A program made the position numbers and the translations under genes. A stretch of DNA of 64,000 nucleotides from Evansella halocellulosilytica (GTDB lineage Bacteria > Bacillota > Bacilli > Bacillales > Salisediminibacteriaceae), in the NCBI RefSeq assembly GCF_002335745.1, contig NZ_NIST01000001.1, positions 2,080,039 through 2,144,038 on the forward strand. Reading direction: 5' to 3'. Below are positions 1-8,839 of the stretch, one piece after another. The notes beneath the pieces are model-generated. The model saw only the letters and a list, made by a program, of their open reading frames with translations, had not been told where the DNA came from and did no database searches. How positions within the stretch are numbered: the first letter of the stretch is position 1; each line of letters begins with the position of its first letter.

Positions 1-116
1 CACCTTTCGAAAAGTATAGATAATTCAGCGGAAGCGTCAAGCCCAAACCGCTTGACCCCTCCACTTCATCATCTGTTTGATGGTTAGGTGAAGTAAGGGC
101 CAAACTACTACTCGTA

Positions 117-989
117 TTAAGCAGCTTTCCTATCAAACTGCTTTGCATATTGCATTGGTGACAGGTATCCAATAGAACTGTGTATTCTTTTGCGATTATA
201 GAAAAACTCAATGTATTGGAACATACTAGTATAAGCCTGCTCCTTGGTTTTAAACCGACGACCTTTTAATAATTCTTTTTTCAAAACACTAAAAAATGAT
301 TCTACACAAGCATTGTCATAACAATTGCCAGTACGACTCATACTAGCTTCCATACCATAACTTTCGAGTCGTTGACGATATTCTTTTGATGCGTATTGAG
401 TACCTCGGTCTGAATGATGGATTAAGTCTTTGTTTGGATTTTTTGATTCATAAGCATTTTCCAGAGCTTCTAACACGATTTCATTTGCCATGTGACCTTT
501 AAGACTCCAGCCAACAATTTCACGAGTACAAAGATCAAGGATGACCGCCAAGTATAATTTCCCCTGGCGACAAGGAATATAGGTAATATCAGCACCCCAA
601 ACCTTGTTAGGAGCTGCTATACGAAAGTTTTGATCCAATTTATTAGGAGCGATAGGATTTGCATGATTAGAATCTGTTGTAACGACCTTGAACTTCTTTG
701 ACACACAAGAGCGTAACCCTAGCTCATTCATATATTTACTAACTGTTCTTTGACTAACTTGATAGTTTTCTTTCCACAACATTTGGGTGATTTTCGGACT
801 ACCATAAATCCCATGACTATCTTTAAAATGGTACTCGATTCGGTCTTGAATTTCTCTTTTTCGAAGCTCTTGTTGACTAACCTCACGTTTTTTCCACTTG
901 AAATAGCCACTCCGCGATACTTGCAGTACTTTACACATCTTCTTCACTGAAAATTCGGAGCTATGCTTTTCAATGAATTCGAACCTCAT
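117..989 (-). CDS. IS3-family transposase OrfB (DDE integrase)
   Basis: This 290-residue protein has an HTH_21-like N-terminus followed by an rve integrase core. The DDE residues are visible as D in WGADITYI (about 134), D in HHSDRGTQY (about 193) and E in ACVESFFS (about 230). The ATG overlaps the orfA stop as ATGA. An A6G run in orfA, shortly before the junction, is a likely -1 frameshift site for making the OrfAB transposase, as is usual in IS3 elements. The copy appears intact. Confidence 0.93.
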   Translation of the reverse strand: MRFEFIEKHSSEFSVKKMCKVLQVSRSGYFKWKKREVSQQELRKREIQDRIEYHFKDSHGIYGSPKITQMLWKENYQVSQRTVSKYMNELGLRSCVSKKFKVVTTDSNHANPIAPNKLDQNFRIAAPNKVWGADITYIPCRQGKLYLAVILDLCTREIVGWSLKGHMANEIVLEALENAYESKNPNKDLIHHSDRGTQYASKEYRQRLESYGMEASMSRTGNCYDNACVESFFSVLKKELLKGRRFKTKEQAYTSMFQYIEFFYNRKRIHSSIGYLSPMQYAKQFDRKAA

Positions 990-1309
990 GGCCGTGGTTT
1001 GCTGAAGATGTGCACCGCCTTTTTTACAATTGCCAACTCTTCTTGAGTGTCTGCTAGTTTGCGGTCTTTTTCTCTTAATTGACGTTCTTGACCTCGTAAC
1101 TGTTGTTCTAATTTACGAATACGTTCTTCACTTGCCAGTGGTTCATTATCAAATTCTCGATATTGAGTCATCCACTGATGTAGACAACTTAATGGAATAT
1201 CTAATTCTTGTGCTATGTCTCTCATCGTTTTCTTTTGCTTCTGCTCTTGAGCAAATTTAACTGTTTGACGTTTAAATTCTTCACTATACCTTTGCCGACG
1301 TTCACCCAT
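986..1309 (-). CDS. IS3-family transposase OrfA (HTH)
   Basis: This 107-residue protein starts MGERRQRYSEEF and contains an HTH_Tnp_1 domain, then a Leu/Arg/Gln-rich coiled coil (about residues 55-95) typical of OrfA. I chose the internal ATG because GGAGGGG lies just upstream; the longer reading frame runs back into the terminal inverted repeat. It binds the IS ends, and frameshifting fuses it to OrfB. Confidence 0.88.
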   Translation of the reverse strand: MGERRQRYSEEFKRQTVKFAQEQKQKKTMRDIAQELDIPLSCLHQWMTQYREFDNEPLASEERIRKLEQQLRGQERQLREKDRKLADTQEELAIVKKAVHIFSKPRP

Positions 1310-1392
1310 GGGAACCCCTCCTTGTATTATCATCTCATCATGTCCAATTATAATGTTCGTTAAAGGGGTGTCCACTTTTTATTCTATATTCA

Positions 1393-1960
1393 CAGGATCC
1401 TCTATTTAGTAAAAAAGTCGATAATTTCATGTATTTTGAGGTAGATAACGGAACAGCTGTCCTCCAAAGCTACCGAAAAGCTGAATATTGGCCAAATAAG
1501 GGATCTGATGTCCGCGAAATCACCTATCGTACAGGAGAACCCTGATGTCCGCGAAATCGCCACGCAATCACAGGTAACCACCTGCAGAACTATGCGGCCA
1601 CAGGATCCGCTATATGTGCCGAAAATGCTCTTTTTTAAAGTTATGCGGCCACAGGATCCTCTATTAACCCCCAAATGAGATGATTACACGTGTTTTGGAG
1701 TAGATAACGGAACAGGTGTCCTCCAAAAGTATGAAAAAGCTGATCATTGGCCAAATAAGAGATCTGATGTCCGCGAAATCGCCTATCGTACAGGGAGATA
1801 CTGATGTCCGCGAAATCGACTATCGTACAGGTGGAAACCCTGATGTCCGCGAAATCCCCACCGTACTGTGGGAAATTGATGTCCGAGAAATCGCCTATCG
1901 TACAGGTGAACCACTGATACCCGCGAAAATCTCCAGCCCGAACGGACTTCCATGTTCATT
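1393..1960. repeat. Composite intergenic repeat block with palindromes and tandem ~38-bp units
   Basis: No convincing gene is present. Copies of a 17-bp palindrome (GCGGA/ACGGA-N7-TCCGC/TCCTC) lie at 1448-1464, 1594-1610, 1645-1661 and 1707-1723, plus the half at the IS end. A module of about 170 bp occurs twice (about 1393-1560 and 1650-1830), and a third relative is at 6462-6650. Between and after the palindromes, units starting TGATGTCCGCGAAATC and continuing CTATCGTACAGG recur about every 38-40 bp (near 1505, 1542, 1766, 1802, 1840 and 1878). Small open frames here are by-products of the repeats. Confidence 0.85.
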
Positions 1961-1965
1961 GTCAT

Positions 1966-2658
1966 TTAAGATTCTAGAGTAACCCCGAAGGTTGTTTTCA
2001 GATTTTGTTTACCAACTTCTGTCACTTTGATCGCTCGAGTGTCAGGGACTTTTTGTATCCATTGTAGCTCAATAAGTCTTTTAAAAAGAGCGTTACCTAC
2101 AGCTCCTGATACGTGATAACGTCTTTCACTCCAATCTAGGCACTTGTTAATGTATGCACGACGTTTCCTCTTTACTTCCTTAAGGTCAATTTGGAGATCT
2201 TCGAAAAATGTTTCCCCTTTTGAGGTGAGAGTAAATGAGTTTCCCTCATCTTTTACAAGTTCGTGGTCGAGCAAAAAATCTGTTATTTTCACGCCTACTT
2301 GTCCAGCAAGGTGGTCATAGCAGGTTCTCGCATAACGCATAGCTTTATCTTCGGTAGCTTGCTTAAAGGACTTAATCTCAACTTTTGGAGCAATAGACAA
2401 CAAAGATTCTAAAGCGGTTGCAACCTCGTGGTTGTCTATGCCGTAATAACGGTGTCTTCCTTGTTTTACAACTTTGACGACATTCGCTTCTATCATCTTT
2501 TTCAAATGAAAGCTTGCCGTTTGGGGCTTAATTCCAGCTACATATGCGAGGCTGCTTGCAGGATGAAGCCTTCCGTCTAACAGAGCAGTTAAAATTGCAG
2601 CCCGGGACGGCTCACTAATTAATGAAGCGATGGAAGCAACATTCGGACTCATGTTCAT
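1966..2658 (-). CDS. ArsR-family winged-helix transcriptional regulator
   Basis: The 230-residue product has an N-terminal ArsR-type winged helix (about residues 5-85; IASLISEPSRAAILTALLDG, then recognition-helix region PQTASFHLKKM). A longer C-terminal region carries a second helical domain. I chose the ATG at 2658 because AAGGAG lies 7 bases upstream; the longer frame extends into the divergent promoter. It is divergent from the flavin-reductase-like gene, and the interval holds an inverted repeat (TCGATGA / TCATCGA), so it probably controls that gene and itself. No CxC metal motif is visible in the HTH, so the ligand is unlikely to be a classic thiol-bound metal. Confidence 0.8.
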   Translation of the reverse strand: MNMSPNVASIASLISEPSRAAILTALLDGRLHPASSLAYVAGIKPQTASFHLKKMIEANVVKVVKQGRHRYYGIDNHEVATALESLLSIAPKVEIKSFKQATEDKAMRYARTCYDHLAGQVGVKITDFLLDHELVKDEGNSFTLTSKGETFFEDLQIDLKEVKRKRRAYINKCLDWSERRYHVSGAVGNALFKRLIELQWIQKVPDTRAIKVTEVGKQNLKTTFGVTLES

Positions 2659-2745
2659 ATCATCTCCTTCTATGTAATCCATATTTCGATGATAATGGAA
2701 ATGTTCATCGATTACAATGTTTATATCATGAAGGAGGTTATAGAA
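2659..2745. promoter_or_regulatory. Divergent promoter region with inverted repeat
   Basis: This 87-bp interval separates two divergent genes. It contains TCGATGA (about 2687) and TCATCGA (about 2706) as inverted arms about 11 bases apart, a plausible operator for the ArsR-type product. AAGGAGG at 2731-2737 serves the TTG start at 2746. Confidence 0.45.
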
Positions 2746-3363
2746 TTGGAACAACAATCAGCTAAAAAAATTGAAATGGAAACGATTTATCCAAAAATCC
2801 TGTACTATGGTACACCTGTCATTTTATTAACAACATTAAATGAAGATGAAACTGTTAATATTAGTCCAATTTCATCATCTTGGGCATTAGGGAACTATAT
2901 TATTTTAGGACTTGGTGTAGGAGGAAAAGCATTTGAAAATGTAAATCGACATCCTGAATGTGTAATAAATATTCCGAATCCAGTTCTTTGGAATCATGTA
3001 GAAATGTTAGCTCCCTTTACTGGTAAAAATCCAGTACCAGAGTATAAAGCAGAAATAGGGTTTACATACAATAATAAAAAATATGAAGAGAGTAAATTAA
3101 CTCCTGTAAACTCAAAGTGTGTCCAGCCTACACGAATTCTAGAGTGTCCTATACAAATTGAGGCAAAAGTACATGCAATAAGGATTCCAAATTATTGCCC
3201 TGATCTATCAATCGTCGAAACAGAATCACTCCATGTTCATGCCCACAAGAACATCCTCTCAGAGGAAAACCACATTGACCCTGAAAAGTGGAGTCCATTG
3301 ATTTATAATTTTCGTCACTATTTTGGCTTAGGGACGCACCTAGGAAAGACGTTCCGAGCGTAA
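2746..3363 (+). CDS. Flavin reductase-like (FMN-binding split-barrel) protein
   Basis: The product (about 205 residues) belongs to the flavin-reductase-like split-barrel family. An N-terminal stretch PVILLTTLNEDETVNISPISSSWALG is followed by LGVGGKAFENVNRHPECVINIP, the usual FMN-phosphate-binding region. It is slightly longer than classic FMN:NADH reductases (about 160-190). The TTG at 2746 is supported by AAGGAGG with 8-base spacing; upstream ATGs lack a site. Such proteins reduce or bind FMN, or handle small aromatics; the substrate cannot be told. It is probably controlled by the divergent ArsR-type regulator. Confidence 0.75.
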   Translation: MEQQSAKKIEMETIYPKILYYGTPVILLTTLNEDETVNISPISSSWALGNYIILGLGVGGKAFENVNRHPECVINIPNPVLWNHVEMLAPFTGKNPVPEYKAEIGFTYNNKKYEESKLTPVNSKCVQPTRILECPIQIEAKVHAIRIPNYCPDLSIVETESLHVHAHKNILSEENHIDPEKWSPLIYNFRHYFGLGTHLGKTFRA

Positions 3364-3396
3364 AGGAGCGAACGCCATAAATAAAAGGATTTTGAT

Positions 3397-3434
3397 AATA
3401 GATATCATGCTTTGACTCATGGTATCTATTTATT
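3397..3434 (+). terminator. Probable intrinsic terminator
   Basis: AATAGATATCATG (3397-3409) pairs with CATGGTATCTATT (3418-3430) with one mismatch. It is followed by a T-rich tail. It lies 34 bp after the flavin-reductase-like gene. Confidence 0.55.
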
Positions 3435-3544
3435 TACATTCAGTTTTTTGTCATAAGTGTGAAAATGATGATTGCACGTTGCGTAATAACGAAAAATGAA
3501 TGTCCAACATTTTCATAGATTAGTAAGAAGATTGATTCCAACCT

Positions 3545-3606
3545 TGATTATTGATATAATTATATTGATTAACTGATCAAAAAATTGACTAATTAGTTAA
3601 AACGTT
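3545..3606 (+). promoter_or_regulatory. Candidate promoter and palindromic operator before YqeB-like gene
   Basis: An AT-rich segment contains GATATAATTATATTG, a plausible -10 region. It is followed by the near-palindrome TTGACTAATTAGTTAA. TTGATTAACTGATCAA just upstream is a partly related arm. The spacing suggests a dimeric repressor covering the transcription start. No regulator is identified. Confidence 0.35.
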
Positions 3607-3626
3607 ATAGAAAAGAGGAATTGTTC

Positions 3627-4304
3627 TTGGATTTTAAAACGGTTCTTGGTTTATCAAAGGTTGAGAAATTAATCATTATTATATTGCCGCCAATATTAGG
3701 CGGAGTTGTAGGATGGTTCGGGCAGACAGTAGCTTATTGGTTATCGAAGATTCCTTTTATTCCATTTGGAGGACCACTTAATTGGTATTCAGCTTTGGAG
3801 AATCCATGGATTCCAATCATATCTGGAAGTGCAGGTTTACTTGCTGGAATCCTTTTTACGATATATGCGTTTAGTGAATCACTTAAAATGACGATTTCAG
3901 ATAAAGAATTGGAGCTGCACTTAAAAAATAAGGTGGAGATCTTTGCAAAGAAAGACATATTTGCACTTTTTATAGAAGGAAAAAAATTAGTTTTATTAGA
4001 TCATCATGGAAACGAGCTTTTCCGGGGACAATTTGAATCAAAAAAAGATCATGTTGAAGAGTCTCTAAAGCGACATAACTATCCTCTGAAAATGAACGAT
4101 CCTTATGAAAATCAATATCAACGTTGGGTAAAAGATCACCCTGACTTTTCAGGGCAAATCAATACACTTTTATCAGATAGGTATGATGCCTTGAAAAAAG
4201 GGGAACAAGAAGAAATACAATCATTACGTAAAGACCTCGTCAAACTAGGCGTAATTGTGAAGGATGAGGATGATCGACAGTATGTAAGGAAAGTAGAAAG
4301 CTAA
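3627..4304 (+). CDS. YqeB-like membrane protein
   Basis: The product (about 225 residues) has two N-terminal membrane segments (about residues 14-38 and 60-85) separated by a Pro/Gly-rich loop. A soluble C-terminal domain rich in charged residues ends in an Arg/Lys/Asp tail. The overall pattern resembles the Bacillus YqeB family of unknown function; this is from memory of the family, not an alignment. The TTG at 3627 is favoured over the TTG at 3621 because AGAGG lies 8 bases upstream of the former but only 2 of the latter. The gene is monocistronic and ends in a strong terminator that is the entry point of intron A. Confidence 0.6.
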   Translation: MDFKTVLGLSKVEKLIIIILPPILGGVVGWFGQTVAYWLSKIPFIPFGGPLNWYSALENPWIPIISGSAGLLAGILFTIYAFSESLKMTISDKELELHLKNKVEIFAKKDIFALFIEGKKLVLLDHHGNELFRGQFESKKDHVEESLKRHNYPLKMNDPYENQYQRWVKDHPDFSGQINTLLSDRYDALKKGEQEEIQSLRKDLVKLGVIVKDEDDRQYVRKVES

Positions 4305-4390
4305 TATTTTTATAACAGAAAAGCGCACATGAGATATAAGTAAAATCACACCACTTTCACAACATGAATCACAAAAATGATTGACATTTA

Positions 4391-4426
4391 ACAAGGACAT
4401 GGAGAACACCTCCATGTCCTTGTTTT
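4391..4426 (+). terminator. Strong intrinsic terminator, entry site of intron A
   Basis: A perfect 14-bp stem (ACAAGGACATGGAG / CTCCATGTCCTTGT, loop AACAC) is followed by TTTT. The group II intron begins two bases after this T run. Confidence 0.9.
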
Positions 4427-4427
4427 A

Positions 4428-6313
4428 GTGCGCCCAGCATGGGTGTAATCTATAGGGTGAAAGTCCCGAACCACGAAGGCAGAAGTAGTGGTTAGCCAAA
4501 CGCAAGGGTGTCCATGGTGACGTGGAATCTGAAGGAAGCGAGCGGCAGACCTCCGGTCTGAGGAACACGAACTTCATATGAGGCTAGGTATCACTGGATG
4601 AGTTTGCTAAACAAAACAAAGTCCGTTCGGCCGAAGGTGGTACAGAGTAAATGAAGCAGATAGGTGGAGGGAAAGATTGCCCTCTTACCTGGGGAGGCCT
4701 GGCTGTAACGCCAAGCTCACTTGGTAACCTATTTAGTGATAAATAGCTGAACAGTCAGGAGTCAGCAGAGGCCATAGTACTTTGAATGACCTAGAGATTT
4801 AAGGGAAGGGCCGAATCATTTAAGAAGAATTAGCGCTTGGCGTACGTATTACTCAATGAAGCAGAAACATATAATCCTTCCTAATGGAGGACGTGGTGAA
4901 TCCCACAGGGGACATAAGAAGGGCTGAGAGTAATACCACACAAGAAGATGATCTAATTCACGTAGGAGATTGATAAGAATGTTGGAACGAGTTCTATCAC
5001 GGCAAAATTTAAATCGCGCACTCGAAAGAGTGGAGCGTAATAAAGGAAGTCACGGTGTAGATGGGATGAACGTACAAAAACTACGACCTTATCTTCATGA
5101 ACACTGGGCATCCCTGCGAGCTCAGCTCGAAAGTGGTACCTATCAACCTCAACCTGTTCGCCGAGTCGAAATCCCGAAACCGAGCGGAGGCAAGAGGAAA
5201 TTAGGAATCCCGACTGTGATAGACCGTTTCATACAACAGGCTATTGCACAAACACTGAGTGAGGTTTATGACCCAACATTCTCCACCAAAAGTTTTGGGT
5301 TCCGACCAGACAAACGTGCTCACGACGCTGTTCGACAAGCTAGGGGGTATATTAAAGAGGGTTGTCGCTGGGTCGTAGACATTGACCTAGAGAAATTCTT
5401 CGATAAGGTAAACCATGATAGATTAATGAGAACATTAAGCTATCGAGTGGATGACCCCATACTACTTAGGTTGATACGTAGGTATCTTCAATCTGGTGTG
5501 ATGGAGAAAGGCCTTGTCAGTCCTAATACTGAAGGGACTCCGCAAGGAGGACCGCTTAGTCCCCTCCTGTCTAACATTGTTCTAGACGAACTGGACAAGG
5601 AACTGGAGGAAAGAGGCCTTGCCTTCGTACGCTATGCCGACGATTGTAATATCTACGTCCGCTCTAGAAGAGCAGGTGACCGGATAATGGAAAGTATTAC
5701 AACGTTTATTGAGAAGAACCTCAAACTGAAGGTGAACAAAGAGAAGAGTGCAGTAGACCGACCATGGAGAAGAACATTCCGAGGCTTCACTTTCACCAAC
5801 AACATTAAACAACCGAAAATTAGAGTATCCAAGCAAAGTATTCAACGTTTTAAACTGAGAATACGAAAACTCACCTCGAGGAAATGGTCAATTTCTATGG
5901 GGGATAGGATAGAGAAAATCAACCGCTATCTGATCGGTTGGATGGGCTATTATCAACTAGCCGAAACTACCTCAGTCTTTAAAAGGATTGATGGTTGGCT
6001 TCGAAGAAGGTTGAGGATGATTCGATGGAAAGAGTGGAAGAAGATTAAAACGAAACAAAAGAATCTTAGGAAGCAAGGAATCAATGAACAACAGGCATGG
6101 GAGTGGGCTAATTCTAGACTAGGATACTGGCGTATAGCTAAAAGTCCTATATTAGATAGAGCCCTTGATAACCGATATTGGAATAATCAAGGGCTTAAAA
6201 GTCTACTTTTGAGATATCAATCGTTACGTTGGACTTAAATGAAACCGCCGTGTACCGAACGGTACGCACGGTGGTGTGAGAGGTCGGGGGTTAGTCACCC
6301 CCTCCTACTCGAT
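4428..6313 (+). mobile_element. Group II intron A (class C-like) with encoded maturase
   Basis: The element starts GTGCGCCCAGCATGGGTG, a 5' end typical of group IIC introns, followed by the ribozyme domains (GGGTGAAAGTCCC near 4456). The maturase ORF sits in domain IV. The 3' side shows a domain V hairpin (ACCGCCGTGT.. GGTACGCACGGTGGT, 6243-6275) and domain VI ending CCTACTCGAT at 6313. It lies directly behind the terminator hairpin of the YqeB-like gene, as IIC introns prefer. About 540 bp of ribozyme precede the ORF. Confidence 0.88.
4979..6238 (+). CDS. ltrA: Group II intron reverse transcriptase/maturase A
   Basis: The product (about 419 residues) has RT0-RT7 blocks: NKGSHGVDGMNV, the KLGIPTVIDRFIQQA fingers motif, GTPQGGPLSPLLSNIVLDELD, and the catalytic YADD in VRYADDCNIY. 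A thumb and a maturase domain X follow (ending LDNRYWNNQGLKSLL). There is no room for an H-N-H endonuclease domain, which agrees with class C introns. ATG at 4979 is 10 bases after AGGAG. The protein helps splicing and copies the intron RNA into target DNA. All motifs look intact, so the intron may be active. Confidence 0.9.
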   Translation: MLERVLSRQNLNRALERVERNKGSHGVDGMNVQKLRPYLHEHWASLRAQLESGTYQPQPVRRVEIPKPSGGKRKLGIPTVIDRFIQQAIAQTLSEVYDPTFSTKSFGFRPDKRAHDAVRQARGYIKEGCRWVVDIDLEKFFDKVNHDRLMRTLSYRVDDPILLRLIRRYLQSGVMEKGLVSPNTEGTPQGGPLSPLLSNIVLDELDKELEERGLAFVRYADDCNIYVRSRRAGDRIMESITTFIEKNLKLKVNKEKSAVDRPWRRTFRGFTFTNNIKQPKIRVSKQSIQRFKLRIRKLTSRKWSISMGDRIEKINRYLIGWMGYYQLAETTSVFKRIDGWLRRRLRMIRWKEWKKIKTKQKNLRKQGINEQQAWEWANSRLGYWRIAKSPILDRALDNRYWNNQGLKSLLLRYQSLRWT

Positions 6314-6410
6314 TTAATTTGTTGAAAAACGACCTTTTGATTGTTGAAATACAGTTGTTGTTAAGCTTCAACGTTTTTGGGCGATTACATCAGTAAACGT
6401 CTGAGATTGT

Positions 6411-6690
6411 GCGGACACTGGATCCGCTATATGTGCTGAAAAGGCTCATTTTCGAAGCTCACCGGACACCATGTTCCTCTATCTAGTCAAAAAGTTGATG
6501 ATTTCTTGTGTTTTGAAGTGGATAACGGAACGTATGTCCTCGAACGCATCAAAAATGCCGTTTATTGACCATTTAAGGGCTCTGATGTCCGCGAAATTCC
6601 ATCCCCCTCAAGGTGAATGAAGGCAGATGGATGTCCGCGAAAATTCACTATTCCCTCTGAGAAACACGCGATGTCCGTGGATCTCGAGCA
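6411..6690. repeat. Intergenic palindromic repeat block
   Basis: Palindromes are at 6411-6427 (GCGGACACTGGATCCGC), about 6462-6479 (CCGGA..TCCTC, 8-base spacer) and 6525-6541 (ACGGA..TCCTC). They are followed by three GATGTCCGCGAAA/GATGTCCGTGG units (about 6583, 6629 and 6670). The order matches the module at 1393-1830. No gene is seen between intron A and the Zur promoter. Confidence 0.8.
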
Positions 6691-6721
6691 GAAATGACTG
6701 CAAAAGGATTTAGTAATCGAT

Positions 6722-6780
6722 TTGACCTTGGGATATGAATCCTTTACAATAAAGTTTAAATCGTAATAATTACGATTTAC
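6722..6780 (+). promoter_or_regulatory. SigA promoter with Zur box (zinc operon 1)
   Basis: TTGACC (6722-6727) and TACAAT (6745-6750) are separated by 17 bases. The 21-bp palindrome AAATCGTAATAATTACGATTT follows at 6758-6778. It matches the Bacillus Zur box (TCGTAAT-N-ATTACGA core) and would block transcription when zinc is plentiful. Confidence 0.93.
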
Positions 6781-6827
6781 AAAAAGAATTTACAAAAAGA
6801 TACTAGATCAAAAACTGGAGGAATGAC

Positions 6828-7271
6828 ATGTTAAATGATCTATATCGTAACTTGGTGATGGAACATGCTAAATATAGACGAAATTATCGTAAGCTTGAAG
6901 GAGATATGGTGAGAAAAGTGTATTACAAAAATCCAACGTGCGGTGATGTCATCACACTTTACTTAATAATAGAAGAAGACACAATTAAGGAGGTTTCGTT
7001 TTTAGGAGAAGGGTGCAGTATTAGTATGGCCTCATCATCGATGATGACAGAGCTTATTTATGGTCAGAAGTTATCTCACGTATCAGTGATGAGAAATGAG
7101 TTCGAGCAATTTATACGTCAAGGTCAACTGCCTTCTAGCGGAAGCGACTTTGGAGATGCTCTGTCATTACAAGGAGTCTATAAATTGAAAGCTCGTCATA
7201 ATTGTGCCCTCATGGCGTGGCAAGCATTAGACAAACTATTAGATCTATCTGTTAAAGGAAAAGATGATTAA
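6828..7271 (+). CDS. SufU/IscU-like protein under Zur control
   Basis: This 147-residue SufU/NifU-N family protein keeps the four residues that bind zinc in Bacillus SufU: C38 and D40 (PTCGD), C63 (EGCSIS) and C126 (RHNCALMAW). In B. subtilis, SufU is a zinc-dependent sulfurtransferase that takes persulfide from SufS. This copy is not in a suf operon; it is the first gene behind a Zur box and is followed by a COG0523 GTPase. I infer a zinc-starvation version of SufU, perhaps metallated by the neighbouring GTPase. It seems shorter than SufU between C63 and C126 only by a little. RBS TGGAGGA precedes the ATG. Confidence 0.85.
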   Translation: MLNDLYRNLVMEHAKYRRNYRKLEGDMVRKVYYKNPTCGDVITLYLIIEEDTIKEVSFLGEGCSISMASSSMMTELIYGQKLSHVSVMRNEFEQFIRQGQLPSSGSDFGDALSLQGVYKLKARHNCALMAWQALDKLLDLSVKGKDD

Positions 7272-7322
7272 TCAAATGAACTAACCTTAAGTGTACGAAC
7301 ACTTCAAATGGAGGTATTCACG

Positions 7323-8312
7323 ATGAATATATACAACAAAGTTCCAGTTACGGTCCTGACAGGGTTTCTAGGAGCGGGAAAGACAACCTTATTGAACTAT
7401 TTATTAAGTGAAAATCATGGGAAGAAGATTGCCGTTATTGTGAATGAGTTTGGCGAAGTAGGGATTGATAACAAGTTAGTTGTTGGAGCAGATGAAGAGT
7501 TTTTTGAAATGAATAATGGGTGTATCTGTTGTACGGTTCGCGGTGATTTAATTCGAATTCTTCATGACTTAATGGAAAGGAGAAGAGGGAAGGGTGAACA
7601 GAAAACACTTGAGTTTGATCGGATTGTGATAGAGACTACCGGGCTCGCGGATCCTGGACCGGTTGCCCAAACATTTTTTGTTGATCAAACCATTTCAAGT
7701 TATTATCAATTGGATTCAATTGTCACTGTCGTGGATGCCTACCATGCACATGAACAGCTCGATCGATCGATGGAAGCACAGGAGCAGGTTGCCTTTGCTG
7801 ACGTCCTCTTATTAAATAAAATCGATCTCGTTGATGATGATGAATTATCAAAACTGGAAAATCGTTTAAGAAGGATAAACCCTTCCGCATCGATTCAATA
7901 TGGAACATACAGCAAAGTTGACTTAGATTCATTGTTAGATTTGTATTCATTTGATTTAGATAAAAAGCTTGAAATAGCTCCAAACTTTCTTGACGATCAC
8001 CATCACCATCATCATGATGATGATGTGAAGGCGATCGTTATGAGGTCCGAAAGACCATTGAATTTAAAAAAAGTGGAAATGTGGATGGAGACGATCATCA
8101 AAATACTCGGTCCGAATATGTACCGCTATAAAGGGATTTTAAATATTAAAGATGTAGAGGAGAGGATTGTATTCCAAGGCGTTCATATGATGTTTTCTGG
8201 GCATTCGGACAGGCGATGGAAATCAGATGAAAAACGGACGAGTGAAATGGTCGTCATAGGAAAAGAACTAGATGAAAACTGGTTTCAAGAACAATTTGAA
8301 AATTGCATTTGA
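7323..8312 (+). CDS. COG0523 GTPase, zinc metallochaperone (with His6 loop)
   Basis: This 329-residue CobW/COG0523 protein has a P-loop GFLGAGKT (14-21), metal motif CICC (67-70), Walker B-like ETTG (104-107), NKID guanine motif (165-168) and a histidine run H226-H231 flanked by aspartates. The CobW_C domain follows. COG0523 proteins bind Zn(II) through CxCC and use GTP to load client enzymes. ATG at 7323 is chosen because GGAGG lies 8 bases upstream; the ATG at 7308 overlaps that site. It is in an operon with the SufU-like gene, a likely client. It is shorter and more divergent than the two YciC-type paralogues downstream. Confidence 0.93.
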   Translation: MNIYNKVPVTVLTGFLGAGKTTLLNYLLSENHGKKIAVIVNEFGEVGIDNKLVVGADEEFFEMNNGCICCTVRGDLIRILHDLMERRRGKGEQKTLEFDRIVIETTGLADPGPVAQTFFVDQTISSYYQLDSIVTVVDAYHAHEQLDRSMEAQEQVAFADVLLLNKIDLVDDDELSKLENRLRRINPSASIQYGTYSKVDLDSLLDLYSFDLDKKLEIAPNFLDDHHHHHHDDDVKAIVMRSERPLNLKKVEMWMETIIKILGPNMYRYKGILNIKDVEERIVFQGVHMMFSGHSDRRWKSDEKRTSEMVVIGKELDENWFQEQFENCI

Positions 8313-8378
8313 AGATCAGGAAATCATTCGGTTTAGCTGAAGCGATCACGATTTTTTGATTAAAGGAGATAACGAAAA

Positions 8379-8801
8379 ATGGCAACTTGGGATTTAACGA
8401 AGACACGCCACCATCTATTCATATGTAATGGTAGCAGCTGCAATAAAGCTGGTGCGGAAGAATTAACGCAAGCGGTAAGAAAAGAGATTTCATCTCATGG
8501 TGCAGATGAAATCATTCATACATCAAGAACTCTTTGTAACGGCAGGTGTCAAGATAAATGTGTGTTAATTACATATCCGGAAGGGTATTGGTATAAAGAT
8601 ATGACAAGAGATGATGCTTCAGAATTGATCAATGCGTTACTGGAAGGAAGATTTATGAACGAGAAAATCAGTCACTCTTTTACAGGGGGAAGTTTTGAAC
8701 GGACTGAAGGGACGATTATCGGAATAGAAAAAGATCGAGAGTTAGTGGAAAAGGTATCAAAGAAGCACCAATGCTGCATATATAAAAACACGATTTCATA
8801 G
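8379..8801 (+). CDS. (2Fe-2S) ferredoxin-like thioredoxin-fold protein
   Basis: The 140-residue product shows the thioredoxin-like ferredoxin pattern: HHLFICNGSSCNKAG (C16, C21), then LCNGRCQDKCVLITYPEGYWYKDM (C53, C57, C61). Such domains are found next to CobW or chelatase genes. There is an extra C-terminal CC pair (KHQCCIY). It is third in the Zur-controlled operon after SufU-like and COG0523, with RBS AAAGGAG. Whether it binds iron-sulfur or zinc cannot be told; the cysteine-rich composition would allow either. The stop codon lies within the terminator stem. Confidence 0.75.
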   Translation: MATWDLTKTRHHLFICNGSSCNKAGAEELTQAVRKEISSHGADEIIHTSRTLCNGRCQDKCVLITYPEGYWYKDMTRDDASELINALLEGRFMNEKISHSFTGGSFERTEGTIIGIEKDRELVEKVSKKHQCCIYKNTIS

Positions 8802-8826
8802 CCAAGCAGCTAGAAATCGTGTTTTT
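8784..8826. terminator. Bidirectional intrinsic terminator
   Basis: AAAAACACGATTTC (8784-8797) pairs perfectly with GAAATCGTGTTTTT (8813-8826), with A and T runs on both sides. It serves zinc operon 1 on the plus strand and the degenerate COG0523 gene ending at 8840 on the minus strand. Confidence 0.88.
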
Positions 8827-8839
8827 ATGTGACATTTTA

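Larger units (their letters stand above)
1..1392 (-). mobile_element. IS3-family insertion sequence, copy 1 (left end outside window)
   Basis: The element carries orfA and orfB on the minus strand and is nearly identical to the copy at 54067-55537. Comparison with that copy shows that about 78 bp of its 3' end lie beyond the window edge. The visible end (orfA side) is at 1392 and finishes in the inverted repeat that starts TGAATATAG on the element's own top strand. The next bases are CAG, then GATCCTC, which is the right half of the palindromic repeat described elsewhere. The other target-site copy is off-window. Confidence 0.9.

Noticed and set aside
1500-1930. CRISPR-like direct repeats
   Set aside because: The sequences between the repeated 16-mers are similar to each other rather than unique, unit length varies and no cas gene is near.
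1716-1982. Open frame through the repeat block
   Set aside because: Its translation is just the repeat unit read in one frame, with no RBS and no family likeness.
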